A DNA stretch of 6,968 bases from a bacterium (GTDB taxonomy: Bacteria; Ratteibacteria; UBA8468). How positions within the stretch are numbered: the stretch's first letter is position 1; every line of letters begins with the position of its first letter. The notes below the pieces were generated by a model. That model worked only from the letters and a program-made list of their open reading frames with translations. It was not told the DNA's origin and searched no databases. The translations under genes were made by a program, and so were the position numbers. Shown here one piece after another: positions 1 to 5,274 of this stretch. The DNA is taken from assembly GCA_030672255.1 (NCBI GenBank), contig DAOVGU010000221.1:1-6968 (forward strand). Reading direction: 5' to 3'.

Positions 1-11
1 ACCTGACCCCT

Positions 12-869
12 TTATTTTACGAGCATCAATATTCCTATCGCCACCAAGAACCAGACAAACAGTTTACGCAGCCTATCGGCAGAAAGCCGGGTAGTTGCTC
101 TTGCACCAAACTGAGCGCCAATAATGGAGGTAGCGGCAATAACAAGACCAAGGAAAATTGCAACCTCCTTTTTCCAGAGGTAGTAGCCACTGGCAGAAAT
201 TGCCTTAAGAAAAATAGCGAGCAAGGAGGTTCCAATGGCAATTTTCATTGGAACCTGCAAAATAATGAACATTGCCGGAATCATAACAAAGGCACCCCCC
301 AGACCAAGTAATCCCGATAAGTAACCTGCTCCCAGACCAATGCCAATAGATTTGGGGATATTAAAACTTACACCCCCACCTATTTCCGGGGGTTTCACTC
401 CCCTTGAGGGATGCTGGTGCGACGAATAAGGAGCACCGTATAGCACGCCTGCCGAGATGTGAGGCATGGCCGGAGAGGACTGAGAAGAGGGGGAAAGGGA
501 TTTCCTGTTTCCTTCCCTTTTAATCAACATCTGAGAAGCGCAGAAGAGGAGCAAAATTCCAAAAAGTCGCTTGAGCCAGAGATCAGAGATTACGATAGTG
601 GAGAATCCACCTAACTGTGCTCCCGCCATTCCGGCAATTCCCAAAATAAGACCTAATTTTAAATTAACCTGGCCTTTCTGGCGATGAATAAGAAGGCCGG
701 AAAGGCTGGCAAAGAGCATAATAAAGAGGCTTGTCCCTATCGCCTCTTTCATCGTAAGAGAAAAAATGTAGAAGAGAGCAGGGACAATGACCGTCCCCCC
801 TCCAATCCCTAAGAGGCCGGAAAGAAAGCCCATTACTAATCCCGCAATCAATCCATTTATCCAGAACAT
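12..869 (-). CDS. TauE/SafE-family sulfite/organosulfonate-type anion exporter with repeat-derived linker
   Basis: Predicted inner-membrane transporter of the TauE/SafE (DUF81) family, whose members move sulfite, sulfoacetate or related anions; the substrate here cannot be read from sequence. The protein (285 aa) has the family's internal duplication: SGLLGIGGGTVIVPA (residues 17-31) is echoed by SGLLGLGGAFVMIPA (185-199), and KEAIGTSLF (41-49) by KIAIGTSLL (209-217). Each half has about three to four hydrophobic segments. Between them, residues about 122-173 form a hydrophilic Ser/Pro/Gly-rich stretch with no membrane segment, coded by repeat DNA; without it the protein would be about 235 aa. 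The start is supported by GGAGGGAG 6 nt upstream, inside the end of the methyltransferase gene, from which it is separated by 2 nt, so it is probably the last gene of a coupled operon within the window. Family is secure; function is generic. Confidence 0.9.
   Translation of the reverse strand: MFWINGLIAGLVMGFLSGLLGIGGGTVIVPALFYIFSLTMKEAIGTSLFIMLFASLSGLLIHRQKGQVNLKLGLILGIAGMAGAQLGGFSTIVISDLWLKRLFGILLLFCASQMLIKREGNRKSLSPSSQSSPAMPHISAGVLYGAPYSSHQHPSRGVKPPEIGGGVSFNIPKSIGIGLGAGYLSGLLGLGGAFVMIPAMFIILQVPMKIAIGTSLLAIFLKAISASGYYLWKKEVAIFLGLVIAATSIIGAQFGARATTRLSADRLRKLFVWFLVAIGILMLVK
353..506 (-). repeat. In-frame repeat insert in the TauE inter-domain linker
   Basis: Boundaries are approximate and drawn from the protein, where conserved TauE sequence stops and resumes. 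The block has no stop codon in the gene's frame and encodes about 52 hydrophilic residues including GVKPPEIGGGVSF. Two parts are visible. The segment 368-408 matches, in opposite orientation, the intergenic DNA at 6658-6697: CTCAAGGGGAGTG (13 of 13) and AGGTGGGGGTGTAA (14 of 14), separated by 14 nt here and 13 nt there. The segment about 416-500 contains a GGTGC/GCACC inverted repeat (416-437) and may be a second element. The behaviour is like Rickettsia palindromic elements, which insert in frame into genes; I do not claim sequence relatedness to those. Confidence 0.7.
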
Positions 870-871
870 CT

Positions 872-1666
872 CTATCTCCCTCCATGGATCATTGGCACAA
901 ATCTTACCGGAATAATTGATTGCTCCTGAATTTTTCCTTTTTTCTTGGTAAGCAGCTTTAATTCCTGATAATATTCCCCTACCGGGATGACCATCCTTCC
1001 CCCCTCGGCAAGTTGCTCAATAAGAGGTTCAGGAACATAGGGGGGAGCGCAGGTAACAATAATCCCATCGAAGGGAGCAAACTCTTCCCAACCAAGATAG
1101 CCATCCCCACACTTTACCTTAATATTTTTATAGCCTAAATCTTTCAATCGGGTCTCTGCACTTTTGGCTAATGGCTCTAAGATTTCAATCGTATATACCT
1201 CTTTTGCTAATTCTGCCAGGATTGCTGCCTGATACCCTGAGCCGGTCCCTATTTCCAAAACCCTCTCATCCCCGGATAATCTCAGAAGTTCTGTCATCAG
1301 AGCCACGATATATGGCTGAGAGATGGTCTGGTCTCCTCCAATTGGAAGGGGAAAATCATTATAGGCAAGGCCTTGGTATTTTTGGGGAACAAACCGATGT
1401 CGCTCTACCTTTCTCATTGCGATAAGCACCCTTTTATCCTTTACCACTCTTGCCTCAATCTGCTCGGCCACCATCTTCTCCCGCAGCTGGATAAAATTGA
1501 GCTTTTGTTGCTTTTCGGAAGCTCGGTTCTGGCAACCAAGAAGGATTAAAAATGACAGTATAACTGTCATTGCGAGCGAACGAAGCGAGCGTGGCAATCC
1601 ATAGAGATTGCTTCGCCCCGTATTAAATACGGGGCTCGCAATGACTACATCAGATTCCTTTCTCAT
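872..1666 (-). CDS. pcm: Protein-L-isoaspartate O-methyltransferase, predicted lipoprotein
   Basis: Repairs age-damaged proteins by methylating L-isoaspartyl residues with S-adenosylmethionine. Visible family signatures are the MVAEQIEAR N-terminal helix (65-73), RHRFVP (89-94), the active-site loop GGDQTISQP (110-118, conserved Ser116), the SAM-binding glycine loop VLEIGTGSGYQAA (136-148), the acidic end of strand 2 (YTIEIL, 158-163), GDGYLGW (187-193) and FDGIIVTCAP (199-208). The core is full length. Ahead of it is a lipoprotein signal: hydrophobic MTVILSFLILL (33-43) followed by the lipobox LLGC with Cys45, so the enzyme is probably exported and lipid-anchored, as some PCMTs are. Residues 8-34 are encoded by an inserted palindromic repeat. 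The start at 1666 is favoured because it overlaps the synthetase stop (ATGA) and has AAGGAG 5 nt upstream. Met33 (codon 1570-1568), inside the repeat, is a possible alternative start but would leave no basic n-region. Confidence 0.93.
   Translation of the reverse strand: MRKESDVVIASPVFNTGRSNLYGLPRSLRSLAMTVILSFLILLGCQNRASEKQQKLNFIQLREKMVAEQIEARVVKDKRVLIAMRKVERHRFVPQKYQGLAYNDFPLPIGGDQTISQPYIVALMTELLRLSGDERVLEIGTGSGYQAAILAELAKEVYTIEILEPLAKSAETRLKDLGYKNIKVKCGDGYLGWEEFAPFDGIIVTCAPPYVPEPLIEQLAEGGRMVIPVGEYYQELKLLTKKKGKIQEQSIIPVRFVPMIHGGR
1566..1645. repeat. 80-nt 'GTCATTGCGAG' palindromic repeat inside the methyltransferase gene
   Basis: The element has perfect 11-bp terminal inverted repeats, GTCATTGCGAG (1566-1576) and CTCGCAATGAC (1635-1645). 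Inside are a direct-sense unit ending GGCAATCC (1567-1600), an inverted unit from GATTGC to the right end (1606-1645), and a hairpin with an 8-bp stem CCCCGTAT/ATACGGGG and a 3-nt loop (1616-1634). Just outside its left end ATGACAGT-ATA-ACTGTCAT (1552-1570) makes another overlapping dyad. The same unit recurs at 6761-6955 in this window. It lies wholly inside an intact reading frame and is read through as residues 8-34 of the protein. Confidence 0.9.
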
Positions 1667-3174
1667 TTCAGCTCCTTTTTAAGAATTTTTCCCGTTATGG
1701 TCTTTGGCAAAGAGGTCTTAAAAATAATTCTTCTTGGTACCTTATAGGAGACAATCCTTTCCCTGCAGAAGCTCAGTAATTCCTTCTCGGCGATCTTTTC
1801 TCCTTCTTTTAAGGCAATATAGGCAATCGGCACCTCTCCCTTTTCTTCATCCTTGATGCCAATAACCGCTGCCTCGGCAACCGCGGGATGATGATAAAGG
1901 ATCTCCTCTACCTCCCTGGGATAGACATTTAAACCGCGCACATTAACCATATCCTTTTTTCTCTCCACAATATAGATATACCCATCCTGATCAATCTTTG
2001 CCAAATCTCCCGTGGCCAACCAGCCCTCCCTTAGCACCCCTCCTGTCTCCTCGGGTTGGTTATAGTATCCCTTCATCACATTTGCTCCTTTCACCAGTAA
2101 CTCCCCCACCTCCCCGGCTAAAAGTTTCTTCCCGGTCTTGTCCACAACCTTTACCTCTATCTCGGGGAGAGGAAGACCAACGGAACCAGGTTTACGAATA
2201 CCTTTTAAGGGGTTGAAGGAAACTACCGGTGAAGCTTCGGTAAGGCCATATCCCTCTAAAAGGGGAAGGCGGAACTTCTTTTCAAATCTGGCCAGGACTT
2301 CAACCGGAAGGCTTGCTGCTCCCGAGATGCAGAAGTGCAAAGGATTTAAAAATCTAAAGAGAAAAAAGAGACGTGGAAGATTAAAATTGACCAGGAGATT
2401 GTAAAGAGCAGGAATACCAACCAAGACCGTCACTCTATTTATCAAAATATTCTTGATAACCTTTTTAAATGGTCTTACTGAAGCAACAATGGTGACCCTT
2501 CCTCCTGCGGATAAAGGCACTAAAATACAGACGGTGAAGGTAAAGGAATGAAACATCGGAAGAAGACAGATGAAATTATCCCTTTTGCTTATTCTAATTG
2601 CTCTTGCGCAGGAGAGGGTATTGGAAAGTAGATTTTGGTGAGTAAGCATTACCCCCTTAGGATGGCCAGTGGTTCCTGAGGTATAAAGAAGAAGAGCTAC
2701 CTCCTCTGGGAGAAGAACCGGTCCTGACTTTAAAGGCAAAGAAGCCAATAGTTCCTCAAAACTAATCGTTCCCGAAATCTTCTTGTCCACAATAATAATC
2801 TTTTCTAAAGATTTTACCCGGATACGCAGTTGATTCATCATTTCCAAAAAATCAGAGGAGGTGATCAGGAATTTTACTCCGCTATCTGCCAAAATGTACC
2901 TTAGTTCTTCCGTCTTTAAAAAAGTATTGAGAGGAGCAATAACCGCTCCTGCCTTTAGCCCACCAAAATAGGATATAACATATTCGGGAGAGTTGGAAAG
3001 AAGGATTCCAATTTTTTCCCCGGGTTTTATCCCCAATTTTATAAGCCCGGTAGCCAATCTACTCACCGCCTCGGTTAACTTTCGGTAGCTGACCCTTCTC
3101 CTCTCGAAAATGAGAGCAACCCTGTTAGAATACCTCCTCGCACTTTCCTCCAGCATTTCAATTAATGTTACCAT
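1663..3174 (-). CDS. AMP-forming acyl-CoA synthetase (long-chain fatty acid-CoA ligase-like)
   Basis: Adenylate-forming enzyme (ANL superfamily) that activates a carboxylic acid with ATP and transfers it to CoA; the overall pattern is closest to bacterial FadD-type long-chain fatty acid ligases, but chain length cannot be told. The 503-residue protein is complete. Motifs in order are the P-loop YTSGTTGHPKG (164-174), the family A4-like region LPMFHSF (205-211), GYGLTEASP (308-316), GWLATGDL (384-391, ribose-binding Asp390), the hinge region VERKKDMVNVRGLNVYP (403-419) and the C-terminal catalytic lysine in PKTITGKI (Lys496). The hinge has VRG where many relatives have a Gly-Gly pair; I regard that as ordinary variation. 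No signal peptide or membrane span is evident. The start overlaps the upstream gene by 7 nt (ATGGTAA) and has only a weak AGAAG site, which suggests translation by coupling. Confidence 0.93.
   Translation of the reverse strand: MVTLIEMLEESARRYSNRVALIFERRRVSYRKLTEAVSRLATGLIKLGIKPGEKIGILLSNSPEYVISYFGGLKAGAVIAPLNTFLKTEELRYILADSGVKFLITSSDFLEMMNQLRIRVKSLEKIIIVDKKISGTISFEELLASLPLKSGPVLLPEEVALLLYTSGTTGHPKGVMLTHQNLLSNTLSCARAIRISKRDNFICLLPMFHSFTFTVCILVPLSAGGRVTIVASVRPFKKVIKNILINRVTVLVGIPALYNLLVNFNLPRLFFLFRFLNPLHFCISGAASLPVEVLARFEKKFRLPLLEGYGLTEASPVVSFNPLKGIRKPGSVGLPLPEIEVKVVDKTGKKLLAGEVGELLVKGANVMKGYYNQPEETGGVLREGWLATGDLAKIDQDGYIYIVERKKDMVNVRGLNVYPREVEEILYHHPAVAEAAVIGIKDEEKGEVPIAYIALKEGEKIAEKELLSFCRERIVSYKVPRRIIFKTSLPKTITGKILKKELK
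1672..1677 (-). promoter_or_regulatory. Ribosome binding site that decides the methyltransferase start
   Basis: Minus-strand AAGGAG ends 5 nt before the ATG at 1666, and that ATG overlaps the TGA of the upstream synthetase gene. It supports translational coupling and the long N-terminus, so the repeat-encoded residues are expected to be translated. Confidence 0.75.
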
Positions 3175-4190
3175 GATCTTCTATAAATTTTGGTGATTTC
3201 ATCTACCTCAAATCTTGGTAACTTCTTTATCCTGCCATTCACCTTTAACTTATATCCAAATTTTTTCTGCTTAATTTTGCCAATAATAGAAACAGGAATC
3301 CCTTTTCTCCGAAAAATCTTTAGCAGTTTAGGACTCTCTTTTGGCGGTAAACTGATTAATAAAGAACCGGAAGCAATAAGACCAAGGGGGTCAAGACCAA
3401 ATTCTCTGCATAAGATCTCTGTCTCCTGGTAAATTTTAATCGCTTCAGAAAAAACTAAAATTCCCTTCTCGGAAGCCTGGGCAACCTCCATAATCCCAGT
3501 AGATAGACCTCCCTCGGTGGGATCATGCATGGCATTAATTTTAACAGAATTATTGGCAAGGAGGGCTTCTTTGAGAATACTAATCCCCGGTTTGATAAGA
3601 AAATTTTTTGCTCTTTTTAAAAAGGAAGGGGGGAATCTCTTTTTTAGATACTTCTCCTTCTCTCGGGCAATAATCGCCGTCCCCTCAATGGCAATGCCTT
3701 TGACCAGAAGAAGGTCATCACCTAATTTGCTATTGGAAGTTGCGGTTATCTTATCTTTCTTAACCGTCCCAATCATCTCCCCAACAACAATCGGTCTTTT
3801 CAGACCAGAGGTAATCTCGATATGACCTCCAATCCAGGCAATCCCTAAATCCTGACAAACGGAAGAAACCGTTTTAAAAAGAGCCTCCACATCCTTTTCG
3901 CTTGTTTTTCCTTCGGGAAGAAGATTGGTGGTCAAGAACCATTTAGGCTCTCCACCCATAGAGGCAATATCATTAGCATTGATATAGACACTATAGAGAC
4001 CAACCTCTCCTTTGGTCAAGGTGATGGGGTCAGTGGTAAGAACCAGATATTTACTTTCTTCTTTGATAACGGCCGCATCCTCACCAATTTTAGGCGGGAC
4101 AATGAGCGCTTTATTTTTTCGATAATATTTCTTGATTAATTTTGCGAGAAGTTTTGCATCAAGTTTGCCTACCGGAAAAGTTCGACCCAT
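3168..4190 (-). CDS. AIR synthase-related / HypE-like ATP-binding protein
   Basis: Member of the PurM/HypE/ThiL/SelD superfamily of ATP-dependent enzymes, closest in layout to HypE-related 'AIR synthase family' proteins of unknown substrate. Seen in the 340 residues: FPVGKL near the N-terminus (5-10), the acidic nucleotide/metal site GEDAAV (36-41), TTDP (52-55), NANDIASMGGEP (71-82), GGHIEIT (121-127), then the C-terminal domain motifs AMHDPTEGGLSTGIMEVA (220-237) and GLDPLGLIASGSLLIS (265-280). True HypE ends in a Cys-bearing PRIC-type tail that carries the thiocarboxamide during [NiFe] hydrogenase cofactor assembly. This protein ends ITKIYRRSW with no cysteine there, so it should not be called HypE. 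No other hyp gene is in the window. It heads the tight four-gene block. No Shine-Dalgarno site is visible upstream of the ATG; the start is kept because GKL follows at the family-typical distance. Confidence 0.85.
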   Translation of the reverse strand: MGRTFPVGKLDAKLLAKLIKKYYRKNKALIVPPKIGEDAAVIKEESKYLVLTTDPITLTKGEVGLYSVYINANDIASMGGEPKWFLTTNLLPEGKTSEKDVEALFKTVSSVCQDLGIAWIGGHIEITSGLKRPIVVGEMIGTVKKDKITATSNSKLGDDLLLVKGIAIEGTAIIAREKEKYLKKRFPPSFLKRAKNFLIKPGISILKEALLANNSVKINAMHDPTEGGLSTGIMEVAQASEKGILVFSEAIKIYQETEILCREFGLDPLGLIASGSLLISLPPKESPKLLKIFRRKGIPVSIIGKIKQKKFGYKLKVNGRIKKLPRFEVDEITKIYRRSW

Positions 4191-4199
4191 GCTTTTTAT

Positions 4200-4227
4200 A
4201 TTATCATAGGAATAGCATAGAAAGCAA
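4200..4227 (-). promoter_or_regulatory. Possible sigma70-type promoter for the HypE-like operon
   Basis: On the minus strand TTGCTT (4227-4222, 3 of 6 consensus) is followed after 16 nt by GATAAT (4205-4200, 5 of 6 consensus). Transcription would begin near 4193, leaving only about 3 nt before the ATG at 4190. That fits the absence of a Shine-Dalgarno site and would make the mRNA nearly leaderless. The -35 match is poor, so this is a candidate only. Confidence 0.35.
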
Positions 4228-4231
4228 TTGT

Positions 4232-4270
4232 GTTGACCCCGTTTAGAAATTTATTTCTAACGGGGTTGAC
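4232..4270. repeat. 39-nt hairpin repeat with GTTGACCCCGTT ends
   Basis: The left arm (4232-4250) pairs with the right arm (4253-4270) over a 2-nt loop: 8 inner pairs (TTAGAAAT/ATTTCTAA), one bulged T at 4242, then 10 outer pairs of which two are G-T wobbles. No T-run follows on either strand, so it is not a standard terminator. It resembles small mobile palindromes (MITE-like), which I infer from form; only one copy is in the window. Its right edge supplies TTGAC of a -35 box. Confidence 0.75.
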
Positions 4271-4294
4271 AGAGGGGTTTAACCCTGGTATCAT
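4266..4294 (+). promoter_or_regulatory. Strong sigma70-type promoter on the plus strand
   Basis: Consensus -35 TTGACA (4266-4271), a 17-nt spacer, and -10 TATCAT (4289-4294, 5 of 6) with an extended -10 TGG just before it (4286-4288). The spacer holds a small perfect dyad, GGGTT-T-AACCC (4275-4285), that could be an operator. The -35 box is mostly formed by the end of the hairpin repeat. It points against all the large genes and toward the short ORF and truncated gene at 4304-4480. Antisense transcription into the isomerase 3' end is possible. Confidence 0.6.
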
Positions 4295-4303
4295 CTACAA
4301 GAG

Positions 4304-4384
4304 ATGGATATTGAGGAGAAGAAAGAAAAGGAAAAGATTCTTATTGCCAACAATATTGAAGCGCCCCGAATCCTGGAGAAGTAA
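4304..4384 (+). CDS. Possible 26-residue small ORF downstream of the plus-strand promoter
   Basis: ATG to TAA encodes 26 residues with a lysine/glutamate-rich start (MDIEEKKEKEK) and the end NNIEAPRILEK. The ATG would be about 3 nt from the predicted transcription start, so any translation would be nearly leaderless; AAGAG directly before the ATG is too close to serve as a normal ribosome site. I do not recognise the peptide. It may be a leader peptide, a genuine small protein, or the remnant of a longer gene lost in the same rearrangement that cut the following gene. It ends 3 nt before the next plus-strand start, an operon-like spacing. Confidence 0.3.
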   Translation: MDIEEKKEKEKILIANNIEAPRILEK

Positions 4385-4387
4385 AAT

Positions 4388-4445
4388 ATGGAAAAATTCT
4401 TTGTTGAGACAGCCTCCCATACAGAATTTTTAGAGATTACTTCTA
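4388..4445 (+). pseudogene. Truncated 5' end of a YjbQ/UPF0047-like gene
   Basis: The ATG at 4388 is preceded by GGAG at 9 nt. The first 19 residues, MEKFFVETASHTEFLEITS, look like the N-terminus of the YjbQ/UPF0047 family (thiamin phosphate synthase-like fold), whose members commonly open with a beta strand followed by S-R-T-E-F-I-D-I-T. After that the frame enters the antisense of the isomerase's last codons and stops at 4480, so roughly 110-120 expected residues, including the conserved histidine region, are missing. I read it as a gene stub with a surviving ribosome site. The family match is from memory of a short segment and could be chance. Confidence 0.45.
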
Positions 4446-5207
4446 CTCCAATCCCATCCTCTTCATATTTTCCAAACTGATTTTTAAACTCTCTAGCGGG
4501 GGTCGCTGGCAGATATCCTGCTCAACCAGATACCACCTGACCTTTGCTTCACGCGCTGCTTCAATAATCGCCTCCCAGTTCAGATTCCCCTCCCCTACCT
4601 CCATCATAATCTGTTTATTATCCTTTATCCCCATATCCTTAAGATGCAAAAGGGAAAGTCTTCCTTTCAGGAAAGAGCACCATTCTGCGGGGTCCCCTCC
4701 GCCATATTGCACCCAGTAAGTATCTATTTCAGCCTGGAGATATTCTGGACTGCTTTCCCCATAAAGAATCTCCAATCCTATTCTACCATCGTATTTCTCA
4801 AATTCTATACCATGATTATGATAGGCAAGAGAAAGATCATTTTCTGCAAAAATCTTACCAACCCGCGTTAACTCAAGAGCGACCTTTTTATAACCATCTC
4901 CATTGTGAAGTTCTTGAGGTAATCCCGGACAGACAACTATTGGCGCGCCCAATATTTTGTGCTCCTCAATAACCTTTTGGGGTTCCTTAATTATTTTTTC
5001 ATAACCGGTATGGGTGGAACAGGGGTATAACCCTTCTCCATCCAAAATCCTTTTTAACTCTTTTGGCTCTATTTCGCCAAGGCCGGAAATCTGAACCACG
5101 CTATAGCCTATTTTTCTGACTTCCTTTAAGGTTTTAGCTATTTCCGCCGGAGTCTTTAAGTACTCCCTTAAAGTATACAACTGCGCACCAATTACACTCT
5201 TCTCCAT
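4443..5207 (-). CDS. Sugar phosphate isomerase/epimerase-like TIM-barrel protein
   Basis: Xylose-isomerase-like TIM barrel (AP endonuclease family 2 fold; IolE/IolI/ketose 3-epimerase relatives), expected to be a cytosolic metal-dependent isomerase or epimerase acting on a sugar or sugar phosphate; the substrate is unknown. Features in the 254 residues: GAQLYTLRE (7-15) as the first strand, GYSVVQISGLGEI (34-46), YHNHGIEF (129-136), AEIDTYWVQYGGGDP (159-173), LLHLKDM (186-192), EVGEGNLNW (203-211) and WYLVEQD (225-231). The usual metal ligands of the fold are plausibly Glu136, Asp162, His188 and Glu229. Length is slightly short but within the normal range. The start has AAGGAGG 6 nt upstream, a strong site. 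It lies 67 nt after the permease gene and 252 nt before the HypE-like gene; its 3' end abuts a truncated gene on the other strand. Confidence 0.88.
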   Translation of the reverse strand: MEKSVIGAQLYTLREYLKTPAEIAKTLKEVRKIGYSVVQISGLGEIEPKELKRILDGEGLYPCSTHTGYEKIIKEPQKVIEEHKILGAPIVVCPGLPQELHNGDGYKKVALELTRVGKIFAENDLSLAYHNHGIEFEKYDGRIGLEILYGESSPEYLQAEIDTYWVQYGGGDPAEWCSFLKGRLSLLHLKDMGIKDNKQIMMEVGEGNLNWEAIIEAAREAKVRWYLVEQDICQRPPLESLKISLENMKRMGLE

Positions 5208-5224
5208 ACTGCGCCTCCTTTTAA

Positions 5225-5242
5225 GCGAGGCTAAAGCCTCGC
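5225..5242. repeat. Short perfect hairpin between permease and isomerase genes
   Basis: GCGAGGC-TAAA-GCCTCGC has a perfect 7-bp stem with a 4-nt loop, and lies only 4 nt upstream of the isomerase ribosome binding site. No T-run follows on the minus strand (TTAAAAGGAGG), so it is not a usual terminator. It could be a dispersed palindrome of the GCGAGGC type, an mRNA-processing or stability site, or could modulate access to the adjacent ribosome site. Confidence 0.6.
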
Positions 5243-5274
5243 ACTACTGAACAATATGTCATCTGCGTCCAATC

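Noticed and set aside
1..20. Edge of a GGGGTCAGGT-type repeat just after the TauE stop
   Set aside because: Minus-strand AAAGGGGTCAGGT looks like the border of a known-looking dispersed repeat, but only about 11 nt lie beyond the gene in this window, too little to call.
1171..1425. 84-codon plus-strand ORF opposite the methyltransferase
   Set aside because: It is fully antisense to well-conserved catalytic motifs and has no recognisable domain; a shadow frame.
3168..4190. Authentic HypE or ThiL/SelD
   Set aside because: No C-terminal Cys tail for HypE; no Sec/Cys active-site N-terminus for SelD; the FPVGKL start and MHDPTEGGL motif fit the HypE-related unknown group better than ThiL.
4232..4270. 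Intrinsic terminator
   Set aside because: The hairpin is strong but no T-run follows on either strand, and it matches dispersed-repeat form better.
4230..4433. 67-codon plus-strand ORF in the gap at 4191-4442
   Set aside because: Its start lies in the hairpin repeat and upstream of the predicted promoter; the product is Arg/Lys-rich without recognisable features and is out of frame with the YjbQ-like stub.
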